From positions 1,798,001 to 1,862,000 of the forward strand of contig OZ345375.1 of assembly GCA_977006965.1 (NCBI GenBank): 64,000 nt of DNA, in the 5' to 3' direction. This DNA comes from Phymatolithon calcareum (taxonomy: Eukaryota > Rhodophyta > Florideophyceae > Hapalidiales). Positions 31,271-41,690 of this stretch are shown here, piece by piece. Position numbers and translations under genes: made by a program. How positions within the stretch are numbered: position 1 is the stretch's first letter; every line of letters begins with the position of its first letter. The notes under the pieces were generated by a model. That model ran no database searches. It saw only the letters and a list, made by a program, of their open reading frames with translations, and was not told the DNA's origin.

Positions 31271-32373
31271 TTATACCCCCTTAAAATGTCTTACATCTGT
31301 CACACGCAAGTCTCTCGTTCCGTCTCCGCCACACCGGTGAAGGACTTCCGGAGATAAAGCCAATGCTGACTTCTCCTCTGAGTCGATTATAACTCCCATA
31401 TTCGCATCTACTACAACCGCGTGATTGACACCCTTCACTTCCTGGAGACGCACAACGAATACGCCGCTTCTTTTGGACCCGAGAATCGGAACGCGCACAT
31501 ACGATCCGATGACTGTATCGCACGCTGGATTTCGACATCACGTGACGTGCAGCAGCCCACACGTGACTCTGTTGCTGCGCGAAGAACCTCCCCAACTGGC
31601 TTAAACGTCGTATAAAGTCGCGGATCCGCGTCTACGAACCGTTGCACCCAGGAAGATGCATCACATCCCCGCACCGCAAACACAGCATTCACGATGGCAG
31701 CTTTGATGCAATCGTGCGTACCGGATGTACACCGCGGCTGTCCCGCAATCTCTCTACGAGCTTCCACATTCCACGCAACCGGAGATCGTGCACCAATACC
31801 AGAGGTTATCACAGCAACACCCGGATAACGGCGAAGAAAGGCCAAAACATGACCAGCAACAACCTCGCTGCGCACCATCCTACAGTCACGCCTCGACGAA
31901 TCACGACGCGCTGGTATGAAGCAATCTGCGGTCCTTTCCCATTCGTGCTCGGCCCGAGAACCCCGGACTGCATAGGTTTTCATCACAATCGCTCCATCAC
32001 GCACACCACCAAACAGTTCCGCATCCCAACCTACGGGGTGTAACCCCGCCACAGGTGACTTGGCTTGATCAGTCGCGTGAGGGACGCCCGCCTCCAACAC
32101 CAGCCCATTCCCGTCCGTACTGTCATCCCCCATCATGAGCGCCTCGACAAGCCAGCGCCCGTCCACGTCATACTGCGCCCGCGCGTCCGACGAGGACCCC
32201 GCTGCCAAAGGAGAGTCAGAAAGCAACTCTAATCCATGGGAACCGACCCCCGCCGGTTCCACGAGCGCAGCAGTAGTGGGCAAAACCCCGGTTCGGCGAT
32301 CACAACAGACGCCCGTCTTCGCTCTCTCTCCCGACGCCGGCCCCGCTTTGTGCGCCAGACTGGCACGCTCCAC
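31271..32373 (-). pseudogene. Antisense ORF in copia element, possible Cys-protease-like domain
   Basis: Between RNase H and the 3' LTR, the minus strand is open for 312 codons (32373-31435). A second frame (31498-31271) takes over after a shift near 31460-31500. The upstream limit is a GTG, the first in-frame ATG is at 32136, and the start is unsettled. The product is GC-rich and Arg/Ala/Gly-rich. Later it shows THDCIKAAIVNAVFAVRG, and in the second frame GVNHAVVVDANMG and PEVLHRCGG. A Cys followed by a His-Ala-Val strand and Asp in that order is the layout of papain/OTU-like proteases, but this is only a guess. Copia elements do not normally carry such a gene, so it may be captured host DNA or an extra element gene. 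Confidence 0.45.
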
Positions 32374-32999
32374 TCTAAGTGTCGGCGAGCAATACGCCGA
32401 ATCCCATCTGTTACAGGCGCCACCTTCGCCGCCCAGACACGCATTCGCATAGTTGTGGCACTCCCCGCGATCGCATTGTCTAACATCACAGACGATGCAG
32501 CACGCTGCTGTTGCCCGTGTTGCCGCTGTCGCCTCTTACGAGCCATCCCAGCCCGCCCACCATGCGGCTTCCCTATGTCCGTCGGCCCCGCCGCTGCACG
32601 CTCTCCGTTCCCAACACGAGGGCGGCCGCCGAGATCATCCTGTTTCTTAGTCATGGAAATCGTGCCCCACCCACCACGAGGCCAGTTGTTTTTCCTTCGG
32701 CGCGTGCTCCGCGCTCTTCGGGTAGAGCGCTGCAGTGCCGCGCCCTCGCATGGCCACATATCATGTACCCGACCCGACATACGCCAGTCGCCTTTCACTC
32801 GCTCGTCATCTGGGGTGCGCCAGTGATCCATGCAAGGATATCGTGTCCTCATTTTGGGATCAAGAGCTAACGCCCGCACAACATGCAATGCTTTTAATTT
32901 TTTCCCGCCAATTCCTTTTATTTGATTCCTTTGTTCCTTCTGATAGTGTATTTGATGTTCATTTTGATGTATCACACAGGCAGCCCATGGGAGGGAGAG
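32374..32999 (-). other. GC-rich region before 3' LTR with Arg-rich antisense ORF
   Basis: The minus strand carries a 248-codon frame (32975-32229) that starts at GTG and overlaps the previous ORF. Its product is very rich in Arg and Gly (GKPHGGRAGMARKRRQRQHG) with no recognised domain. It could be the 5' part of the same antisense gene, or a composition effect of GC-rich DNA. Several plus-strand ORFs here are shadows. Confidence 0.3.
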
Positions 33000-33330
33000 T
33001 CAATCATACTCCCTGGGCACCTCATGGGTGCTTACATGGGCTTACACTCACCGGCCCCAAAGGCCGGCGAGGGTCTGTGTTGCTACATATCCTGCTGACC
33101 ATCCCCCTCAGCTTTGGTTCCCCCGAATAGAACGTAACAGACTAAGTAAATCTAAAGGCTACTTTGGTCTATCGCGAAGGCATTGGCCGGAGCCCGTTCC
33201 CACGAGAAGGCATTGGCCTGATCATACCCTCACAAGCTCACTCTCTTTCCCTTTTCCGCGCGGCCACCCAGCCGTCCGATCGTACGGACGGCCGATCGCG
33301 CGAGGCACGAAGTGGCCGTTTGCCGACACT
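33000..33330 (+). repeat. 3' LTR of copia element
   Basis: It has the same length as the 5' LTR and 14 differences from it. It ends GCCGACACT and is followed by AGCCT, the target duplication. Confidence 0.88.
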
Positions 33331-33489
33331 AGCCTCAAAGGCAAAGTACCCTTGCGCTATCCAAGACAGTTATCAAGAGGGGATGATCCAATTTAATATG
33401 AAACTGATTATGATACTGTATATCTGATATTCACAGTTCAGCGAACAGAAAGGGCGAAGTAGGTCGTCTATGACATCAAGCCTGCTGAC

Positions 33490-34145
33490 ACGTTGTCTGT
33501 GCGTATCATATGGCGAGTTTCCCGCAGCCCCCTGTCAAGCTCACAAAGCCCTGCTACTTCCCCTAGATTCAAGTTTTCTGCTAACCCTCGAATTCGTCTG
33601 ACAAGCTCAACTGACAACGTTCCCGCAGTACTCGCTCTGAAATCATGGACAAGAAGGAGCTCGTGCTGCAGGTGGGAGACTACGCAAGAGCACGTGCGGC
33701 TATGTAGCCACGTCGTCGCCGCGCGTTTGTGCGCTGCTAGGCCCAGCATAGGATCGCGTTCGACCTGTGGAACAAGCACAGGTTCGGGGACCTATGGATG
33801 TTGAAAGAGTGGTCTAAGCAACACGAGGGCAGCATCACGCGTGTTGGAGTCCCTGGTGACTAGCAAATACAAGATAATTTAGTACCGTTCGTCATTGCAG
33901 CTAAGCCGGCCGCAAGGGCAAGAAGCCCTACTTGCCGTCCGAAATGAGAACCCGTCTCTGGTAGCGTGGACACGCGGGCCACTTCTCACGGACATGTGGT
34001 AGGCCCAACATTCACCTTGTCCAGGTGAAGGGAAGGGAAAGCACATCGACAAAGCGGCTCAGTCCATGATCATCGACCTAACCGCCTTCGATGGTGGAGA
34101 TGCTATCAATAGTTACGACGAAGAGCTAAACCAGAGAGAGTAGCG
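33490..34145 (+). pseudogene. MULE transposase C-terminal remnant
   Basis: Decayed relative of the sequences at 61278-62700 and 62791-63520. Best matching stretches are around 33780-33850 (GGGGACCTATGGATGTTG, GTTGGAGTCCCTGGTGAC) and 33955-34145. The latter is a degraded zinc-knuckle region followed by coding equivalent to KAAQSMIIDLTAFDGGDA and the stop TAG at 34141. It continues into GGTTGGGCTAGGGGTGGCCATTTAG (34200-34225), shared with 63598-63623. Many indels are present. Confidence 0.6.
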
Positions 34146-34612
34146 CACGCAATAAATTTCACTGTCGCATAGAGTGTTTTGAAAAACGGATTAGTAGCAG
34201 GTTGGGCTAGGGGTGGCCATTTAGCATACTTTTATCATTTTTGGTAGCCATTTAGCGAATTTCCTCAATAAAAATGGTTCAAGAGAAGAAACAGATGGAT
34301 CGAACTTCATGTACCGATACTTACAGTGAAATGAACCCCTAAAAAATAAACGAAAAATAAGGGTACTCAGTTTTGAGGATTGCAGTTTGCTTGCAATTTT
34401 GCAGTCGTGCAGTCTTGCAGATGACCTTAATTTAGATATTTTTGAGAGATTTTGAGTCAGGAAAGGCACTACGGTTTCAGTCCTACAGATATTTCAGTTA
34501 GAAGGGATATGCTGTAGTATACGTCTATAAATATCAAAATTTTAAGGTATATGGCAACCTGCATGCAATGTAATGGAGTCGTGGCATTAATTTTCGTTAT
34601 AGTTATGCAGGC
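34146..34612. other. MULE 3' flank and AT-rich spacer
   Basis: It contains the shared terminal sequence mentioned for the MULE remnant and a repeated TTGCAGTCGTGCAGTCTTGCAG stretch near 34395. No gene is supported. Confidence 0.35.
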
Positions 34613-35564
34613 ATGGATTGCAATTTTAAACTGCCAGGTCGAAGGATCAGACAGCCGTTTGTTCTGGCGAACGAGGAAGTTCAAATAAGACGCACGGCAG
34701 AATATCTCGGTACGACAATCAACGAGAACGGAATACGTGACGACCGACTCCTGGAGCGCTTCAAAAGCGCTGGCGCAAACGTCCGGCTCATGAGCACTCT
34801 GGGCATGACAAGGAAAGGATACAACACAGAAAAATGCATCAGGCTTTTCAAAGCATTCATCAGACCGGTATATGAGTACGCCGCGCATATAACTCCTGAC
34901 ACCATCCGAGTATCGAGAGCAGCAGTGCAAGTCCAAAAGGACATCACAATGATACTGTTTGGAAAGTGGGTAGGGCTGCACTGGAGAAGACTAATGAAGC
35001 TCTGCCAAATAGAACCACGGGAGTTCCGCCGACAGCACCTGCTCTCGAAGTTAACACGAAGACTTAGGAAGGTTGTGGAGGAGACACGCGACTCGGGGGC
35101 AGAGCTGGAACTCGAGACGCTGGACCGCATGCGAAAATCAAGCACACCAACCGATATCCAAGACAGGAGTGCCCTCCGACTAGCCAGGGAGCAAGAAGCA
35201 CGCCGCGCTAGGAAAATTACATTTGCCAAGAATGGTCTACCGCACCAAGCAGTGAGGATGAAAGAAAGCAGGCACAGAATTCTCTGCGCAGGATGGTTTG
35301 TAGGTCAGTTTCCAAGAAATCCGCCGAAGTTAATAGAAGAAATGGGCAATCAAGGAGCATGGGCAGTTAGAATACTGAAGAGCAACCTGAGGAAGCCAAC
35401 ATGGACACCCACAGAGGAGACCAACGTGGCCCGAGCCATCGACGCGATACTAAGTAATTCTTATTAAGGAACCGAAATTTCGAGTGTAGTAGAATGCTAA
35501 GAAAGGTGCCGACTTTCCTCACGTTGGGACACATGGTACCTTCGCAATAAATCCACGTAATTAC
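34613..35564 (+). mobile_element. 5'-truncated LINE with open C-terminal ORF, 11-bp TSD
   Basis: GATTGCAATTT at 34616-34626 and 35565-35575 flanks the insert (34627-35564). An ORF of 284 codons (34613-35467) is open. Its ATG lies in the flanking DNA and is fortuitous. The product has the end of a LINE reverse transcriptase (AEYLGTTINENGI, LFKAFIRPVYEYAAHI) and a basic linker. The C-terminal module SRHRILCAGWFVGQFPRNPP ends in an Arg/Ala-rich helix. The 3' UTR contains GGTGCCGACTTTCCTCACG and GCAATAAATCC, shared with 41600-41690. It is the least damaged LINE C-terminus in the window. Confidence 0.8.
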
Positions 35565-35576
35565 GATTGCAATTTC

Positions 35577-36948
35577 AATCTGCTTCCAGAGCTTTGCAAG
35601 TCCATGGGTGGTATCATACTGCATTTAGGCAAAATTATCGAATACAAAGCAGTACTTTTTGTCAACAGACGATATGATTAACCCGGTGGAGCTGCAAAAC
35701 GGGCATTAGTGCAACCTGCCCCTGGTGCAACGTACATTCGTTTACCGCCGCGTTGCAATCAGCTGCAATCTTGGCACCGGGAGTGTGGTAAATTAACGAA
35801 AAAACTAATTCTGTTCAAATTCTTGCATCTGCGATCCGTGGAACGTTGAAAATAGGTCCACGGGACATACAGTACAGTACTGTACAGTCCAGGAAAAATT
35901 CCTTGTGCGGTGACGTTTCAGCAAAACTTCGAACTCCCCAGCAATTGGACGGAAAAATTCCTTGCCCGATAGCAGACCCCCTTCCCCCCGAACGAGAGGA
36001 CCCCTAGAACAAGCCAATTGATCCGCTATGGGTTCTTGTCTCTCTGGACCCGCATGTGGGGTCGAAGACGCCAACAAGCCCGGTGCCTTCACAATCACTG
36101 TAGCACTATCTACCGGTCAGGAAGCTGTAAGTTGCGTGAGCTTCAGCGAAATGTGTTGGAGTAACATCGGATGTGGCTCGCGCTTCACTCGTCTAATGTA
36201 ACCAGAAAACTTTTCCTCATCATCTCTCCTTGCGCCGAACGACAGACCGTTCATGTGCTCCCGTCGGACACAATGGCCATAATAAGCCGCAAAGTAGAAG
36301 AGGTACACGGCGTTCAACCAGATGTCGCTGTCCGTGGCCGAATGGTTCGCCCTGTCCTGCACTGCCGACACGAGAGAAAGTGGGTGGCCATTAGGTGGGA
36401 GGCGAAAATCTCAGATCTCCCTACGAGGAAATTGAAGTACAGTGATATCACGGACATTTTGAAGCAGGTGAAGCTCTTTAGCCACGCTCACTGGGCCGTA
36501 TCTCACATGGCTAGCTGATGTACAGGCACGTTTCCAGGAACCGGATGGTTCACGGTCTTCCTTCACATACTTTCTTTATCTTCTTATTACCGACTCGTGT
36601 TCGTTCAATACTTTGCTTTTTTGGAAGGCATAATTCTTGCAAGACCCATTGGTCATTTACGTTTTGTCAATTTTCTATCACTTCATAAAATGTGACCTAA
36701 GCCTGTTTCCGAGCGACTCCCCCTTTCAGTTCACAAGTATTCACTGTATTGCTTTCTATCTCTCGATATTCTAATCGATTGTACCCCACTTCGCAAACCT
36801 TGGCCACGATTAACTGCTGAGATATTCCAGGTCGATGCAGTATGCGCTGCCATGCATCTGCATTGTGGCAAAATGCCCACGGATTGGTGTAAACTTTACC
36901 TCTTTTTTGGCGTTTCTTTGCACTGCGTAATAATCCCAGTAAGAATTT
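35577..36948. other. Intergenic, nothing firm
   Basis: About 1.4 kb. A minus ORF at 36117-36371 (with DIWLNAVYLFYFAAYYGHC) and a plus ORF at 36171-36518 overlap, and neither is recognised. A 7-bp direct repeat GTGCAAC at 35709-35715 and 35725-35731 encloses CTGCCCCTG. A TACAGTACAGTACTGTACAG palindrome lies near 35865. Confidence 0.35.
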
Positions 36949-38235
36949 CTAGTGTCTAGTTTACTGAAATTTTCCCTCAATTGAGGGGCACTTTTCTCTC
37001 AATTGGGGAACGAGAATTTTTCAATTTTTGCGCATGAAAGCTACTCAATATCGAGCACATCAAAAGCGCCAAGCTCATGGATGTCTTCAACAAGTCGGGA
37101 TATACTTGTTCGGCCTGGAAGTCTTCCAAAAATCGCTCTTAGCGCCAAACTCAAATCTTGTCATGAGCACGAGTATTCCGAAAAACTTAACCAGTTCTGT
37201 CACTGTAGTCTCTTTTCCCCCGATTCGTTTCAGCTTCGCGGACGTCTATGCAGCTATTTTTCAAAGGTGAACTTGTGGAAACCTGGTCAAAAAGCAATCA
37301 CAGGGCGTGTGAAGCCCAATCTCACCATTTTCCGATATGAAATCTCCATTTGGAGTGCGAACTGTCCAGAACTGACTCGGAATTCGTCCCCCAATCTGTT
37401 ATATATCTTGTCACTCGTACTGTGGCACCCCATGAGCAATTACTTTGGGGTTTGCGGTCGGGTGTGATTACATCAATTTCCTCGTGCGACGCCTGGTCCC
37501 AAAAGCCATGCAAGGCGTAGGCGATAGATCCTGGAATAGGGCATTCTTAGCTTCTGACGGTTGGATCGAAGCTTGTGTTCCCCTTTGGGGAGCTTCTGTT
37601 TGCGACTGCGGAGAATAAACTGGCGTTTGGCGAAGAAGACTGGCGACCACGAGTACTGTAAGCCGGATTATGTGGCGCAAAGTTTTGCGAGCTGCGACTC
37701 GATACAAGCAGTTGAGAGGACGCAGCACCTTCGCTAGCCTTTCCTGCCTTGACGTTAACAATCTTGTGTGTCTTAATCTTAGTCTTCTCGGTCGGTTTGT
37801 GAACCAGGATCCATTTCACGCGAAGCGACGTGCTTGCGCGACCATTGATTTCATTCAAGAGTACCTCCAGAACCGTACTGTTCACCTTTTTTGACTTGGA
37901 AAAGGCTCCATAAAGCCTGTAACACTCTGCGAAACTGGTCACCGATGTTGCCTTAGTGTGTACAGATGCGCCTACCACTCGGCGCGGGTCTTTTTCTCGT
38001 GACATGGCACGTCCGCTTCTTCTAACTGAAAATTGTAATTTCGTTCCTACCGCCGAACGACGCCCATTTAAGGCCGTAGTTTGGGTACTCCTCAGGCAGA
38101 ACACAAGCCCGCCTTCCCAAAGTTGGTGCGAACTTTCTGTTTCGCATTCTTCCTACATACTTTTTTGAGCTTTCAAAAAGCCCCTCAATTGAGGGATTTA
38201 TCCTCAATTGAGGTGGTTAGTAAACTAGACACTAG
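36949..38235 (-). mobile_element. piggyBac-like element, internally deleted
   Basis: The 17-bp inverted ends CTAGTGTCTAGTTTACT (36949-36965) and complement (38219-38235) are perfect, and the right end continues GG. The palindrome CCCTCAATTGAGGG lies inside both ends (36974-36987 and 38182-38195), with second copies at about 36992 (imperfect) and 38202-38213. Both flanking halves match the element at 9.9-12.1 kb, but the middle of the transposase is missing. No TTAA duplication is visible. Confidence 0.82.
37547..38005 (-). pseudogene. piggyBac-like transposase N-terminus
   Basis: From ATG 38005 (MSREKDPRRVVG) 152 codons are open to TAA 37549-37547. It has the N-terminal domain VHTKATSVTSFAECYRLYG and STVLEVLLNEINGRAS, then RVKW intact, where the 11.6 kb copy has a stop. 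A Ser-rich tail follows. Downstream coding continues in another frame (to about 37320), matching the first copy, until the deletion. No catalytic region remains, so it is a fragment. Confidence 0.6.
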
Positions 38236-38278
38236 GGTCGCTGATTATGAAGTTTTTTCGAGCATCAACAGAACCGAT

Positions 38279-38437
38279 TCTCTGGAGGAGGGTTTTTGCA
38301 GCTAGGGCTACGACGATAGCAACGAGCTTTTGCGGGCTTTAACGGAGCTACCAAGGCAGTAGCATCTGAAACGCATCTCCCTTACAGTCTTATGAGTGTT
38401 TCTGAGGGCGTTTAATAAATTCAAAATTCAAAAAAAA
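38279..38437 (+). repeat. LINE 3' tail, 15-bp imperfect TSD
   Basis: This is the same 3' UTR as at 10645 and 54664, ending AATTCAAAATTCAAAAAAAA. The flanks ATCAACAGAACCGAT (38264-38278) and ATCAGCAGAACCGAT (38438-38452) differ by one base. It sits 29 bases outside the piggyBac-like element. Confidence 0.8.
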
Positions 38438-38659
38438 ATCAGCAGAACCGATGCATGTATCTGTTCTATGATGGCGTTTATACAGTTGCAAGCATGTACC
38501 CATTCTATCACGTGACCTGTCGTTCCTCGGCCTCAATCAAGTCACAGATTTTGTCTTCACCTTCCATACATTCGTGAACTCTCCCTTGCCCAAGGTCACT
38601 GTTCTCGTCTTGCAAAGCTGACGGCTTTACGGGACTCAGCGACTGTACACGTTCGGGCT

Positions 38660-39860
38660 ATGCCGCCCTTGCTCGTGAACTATCATGCACTTTCCACGAC
38701 CGTTCACGCTGTCGTGGGCGGCTCAAAGGCTGCGCTGAGTTGGCCCACCATTCTGGCGTTTACGTCCATACTGGTTGCGGCCATGCAGGGCACTCTGGTG
38801 ATGGAATCTGCAGATCCTTGTCCCATTTCGTACCTCAAGGTGTGCATTCTGATTGGGTTGAAAGTTTCAGAGGTGGTTGTCATGGTAGCTTCAGAAGTCC
38901 TATCGTATGTGCAGCTGCGAAGTGTCCTTACGCATCGGTTGGAGTGGCTGCGGTTCGTGGCGCCTTGTATTCTGGTGATTGGTCTTTTGGAAATGGTAAT
39001 TGATGTGTTCTGCACGTTGCTGTGTGCATGGAGCTCTCGCATGAATTGGACACGGTTCTCCGCGTCGGGTCGAAATGCTGATGGCTCGAAGCGACGACAC
39101 TGGGAGGCGCTTTGCCTGATTGCTACTGCAGGATGCTCATTTTCGCTTGTTCGGTGGCGACAGCGGTGGTGGTGGGTGTCAGCGGCAGTGAGTGAAGATG
39201 TGGCAAGAAGTGCACTTTAAGAGAACAAAGCGTTGAGTGTTAGAGTGATGGTGTTCTGTGTCGGATGGGAACTGTTAATATCTTTCGTACTGTCTCTGTG
39301 ATTTGTGCATCGTTTCAGGAGGTTGATTTTGAGGCTTTCCTGTATCTCTTGCGGCCAATTTGGTACGTGGAAAACCGAATAGCAGACAAGTTTCGAGATT
39401 CTTCGATTCTTCGTGCGATGCACAGAGAGCCGACGGCTGATCTGCGATCACAGCAGAAGTTTCTTAGCGCATATCGACACGGAAAGCATATGGATGAACC
39501 TGCAAACATAGATTAAGATACACTGGATTGTCAGCTAAAATATGCACCACTCCATGTCGGAAATGCAGTTGTAGGTGAGAGCAAGGACGCAGTCTATATG
39601 GACGATGATGAAATCATGAGTAGAACACATGTAATCTTGCTGATAGTGGAGCATCTTTCAATTATCCCGCTACTCTTGTCCGTGCTTATCGCTGTCGCTC
39701 AGCTGTGGAACAAGATGGATGTACACACATTTAGCGCCGTTACGGAACTTGCAGATGTGGTTATTGTAGTGGCGTTCGTGGAAATTGCCAATGGACTCAA
39801 GTCGCTGCTGTGGGGCGTGCAATGGCGCGGGGACGAAAGGGCTGATACATTAATCCGCGC
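38660..39860 (+). pseudogene. Dead paralogue of the edge membrane protein
   Basis: From ATG 38660 (MPPLL) 186 codons align closely with the protein at 881-1, including GGSKAALSWPT, MQGTLVMESADPC and RQRWWWVS. Then GAA has become TAA at about 39218. After more aligned codons a second stop follows near 39298 and the frame shifts. The aligned sequence goes on (FLYLLRPIWYVEN, REPTADLRSQQKFL) to another stop (TAA, about 39514), where the intact copy has GTC. It then continues past DCQL with two more hydrophobic spans (39598-39830), which shows what the other copy's missing C-terminus may look like. At least three disabling changes are visible. Confidence 0.8.
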
Positions 39861-39869
39861 AAGGCCAAC

Positions 39870-40304
39870 GTGGCAATGCTGCCGCGGAAAGCCACGCTTC
39901 CAGGATTTCCGAAGAAATGGCGCGACGAGCGCGTCAGCGTCGCCGACCATGGCCTCATCGCCGTCTACCGCACCATTCTGTCGAGCGCTTCGCACGCAAT
40001 CGCTGCCCCCGGTGACCGTCTTGCCTGTTATGAGCTATCCCCGCGCGGTAGTGATCTGCCCGACGGCGAAGGCAGAGTGAACTGCTTCCTCTTCAAATGG
40101 AATGTGGACTCCACTGAGGCGCGCATCGCGTTCGTCCGGATGTTCCTTTCGAGAAAAGATTGGAAAAGATTTGAAGATATCACGATACCTCTTGAGATCA
40201 CCACTGCGACCGCGACAGTACGCTGGGACTATGATCAGCTCGGGGAAAAATTCTTCGCAGGCGGCTTGCGCGACCTCGGTGTGAGCAGCAGGCCTGGGGA
40301 GTAA
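39870..40304 (+). other. GC-rich ORF of unknown function, end overlaps a hAT-like terminal repeat
   Basis: 144 codons from ATG 39870, overlapping the tail of the previous pseudogene in another frame. The base composition is more GC-rich than that of the neighbours. The product (FKWNVDSTEARIAFVRMFLS, WDYDQLGEKFFAGGL) has no motif I know. Its last codons lie inside the inverted repeat starting at 40288, so the element may have truncated it. It may be a gene fragment. Confidence 0.3.
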
Positions 40305-41009
40305 CATGTTGCACTTTATTGGAGCGACAAGAAGAAGAACAATACATAGAGCAATAGATTCTCTTTCGTCAATAGGTACTGCAATACCTATCAACAGGAT
40401 CTGGTAAAAAGACATCACATGTCCAGCAGAGCTTGTTGCTCGGCATCTTCACCGATTCGTTCAGCGATACGAGCGCTGCGTGCATTACTCATTGCGGTAA
40501 CGACAGCCTTTGGGAAATGATATTAGTGGGCTCGGATTCTTGCAGTTCCTCAACCGGGGACACTCAAAAACATAGCAAGTGACATTAGCGCGGTCAGGTT
40601 GATTTGGTTTTCGCGACGCAATTCTTTTCACAATATCGTCCTTCTTGACCATCAGCGACTTGACCACATACTGCTGCGTGGGTTTTCGTGCCACGTTGTG
40701 GATAGAGAACGCACGAAAGTCAACCTCTGGTGAATCGGAGTAGAACAGATCAAAAGTCTGCGGGCGGTAGCTTCGAATCTCTTGCCGGCCGAAGGTACTT
40801 TACAGAGAATTGTAGATGAATCGCTAAGCACGCTCTACGTAGATTAAAAGAGCTAATTTTACCATGGAAAGATGCGGATCTTTGATCAGGGAGCTAGGTA
40901 GCTTGTCACTGCAATACGTACTGCAATAGATACCTAGCTTCTCAATAGTAGTGCAATACCAGTACGTTGCAACTTGTTGCATTACCAACATGTTACTCCC
41001 AAGGCCTGC
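40288..41009 (-). mobile_element. hAT-like deletion derivative with 24-bp inverted ends
   Basis: GCAGGCCTGGGGAGTAACATGTTG at 40288-40311 and its near-exact complement at 40986-41009 enclose 722 bp. Inside, on the minus strand, lie a hAT N-terminal finger region and, directly after it, the last 25 codons of a hAT transposase. The middle has therefore been deleted. No 8-bp target duplication was found at these ends. Either the true ends lie a few bases inward or the flanks have changed. Confidence 0.65.
40415..40694 (-). pseudogene. hAT transposase ends joined out of frame
   Basis: From ATG 40694 the product has TCYVFECPRLRNCK and SFPKGCRYRN, aligned with HCIFECPKATNCK and FEKGRGY of the intact transposase at 57905. 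This is the N-terminal zinc-finger (BED-like) region. The frame then meets TAA. One base over, AMSNARSARIAERIGEDAEQ matches the C-terminal AMSNRRSDLVNQRMQEDAEY. So the two ends of the gene are fused with a frame error and the catalytic and dimerisation parts are absent. Confidence 0.75.
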
Positions 41010-41690
41010 AAGAGCCCCTTCATGCCAAAGTGCATCATTCCATGGGGGATGGCCATGGAATGTGGAAGTGGGTGCCTACAAGATTATGAGTTAAAAAAGT
41101 TACTTGTTGAAGGATTTTACGCTAAGGTGAGCATTGTGCCGGTGCCATTTACACAGTTTGCCATTCCCGTGGAGACGACGATTGAAAGCGCCAATGGCAC
41201 CCGAAGGATATGAATGCAAGGGGATATTTGATGATTTTATTTTTGAGAGCTCCCAAAGCCTCACCTTGGAGTAACGGCGACTGTATCGCTTTTTTTCAGT
41301 CGAAAAAACAAAGTGTGAGAAGGAATCACCCGTCTTCTTCTCGTCTCTATGAATGCAAGGATCATATCTGCTGGAAAAACATTACGCATAATCGAGAGTT
41401 GAGTCGGGACTAGATACCAGGTATGTGCGAGCGGATTGAGCTCGCAAAGAGAGCTAAGAGAGGCCGGCGTTGTCCGGAGTGTTGAAAACTGCTACCTGGA
41501 GTTTCAGTACATCCAAGTCATATGGACCCCTATAGAGGAGAACAACATAGCCCGAGCCATTTGAGGAGATGATACGAAATTCTGATTAAGGCAACTGAAG
41601 TTTCGAGTGCGGTAGAAAGCTAAGAAAGGTGCTGACTTTCCTCAAGTTGGGACACGTGGTACCTTCTCAATAAATCCACTTAATTATGTA
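41010..41690. repeat. LINE 3' fragments
   Basis: 41221-41275 is the complement of the common tail of the ORF-bearing repeat (GCTCCCAAAGCCTCACCTTGG). About 41500-41690 (plus) is a decayed copy of the 3' end of the LINE at 34627-35564: a coding end with EENNIARAI and a UTR with GGTGCTGACTTTCCTCAAG and CTCAATAAATCC. The remaining bases hold nothing I recognise. Confidence 0.6.

Larger units (their letters stand above)
25572..33330 (+). mobile_element. Ty1/copia retrotransposon, complete but decayed, AGCCT target duplication
   Basis: Direct repeats of 331 bp at 25572-25902 and 33000-33330 flank gag, protease, integrase, reverse transcriptase and RNase H coding in Ty1/copia order. AGCCT occurs at 25567-25571 and 33331-33335 as a 5-bp target duplication. 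The LTRs differ at 14 positions by eye (about 4%). Frameshifts and stops interrupt every domain. A LINE fragment sits within the protease and a long antisense ORF lies between RNase H and the 3' LTR. Confidence 0.9.

Noticed and set aside
32229-32975. Arg-rich DNA-binding protein
   Set aside because: It starts at GTG, has no domain, and all frames of this GC-rich stretch are open; kept only as a region note.
34613-34615. Natural start codon of the LINE ORF
   Set aside because: The ATG lies outside the target duplication boundary, in host DNA, so it is accidental.
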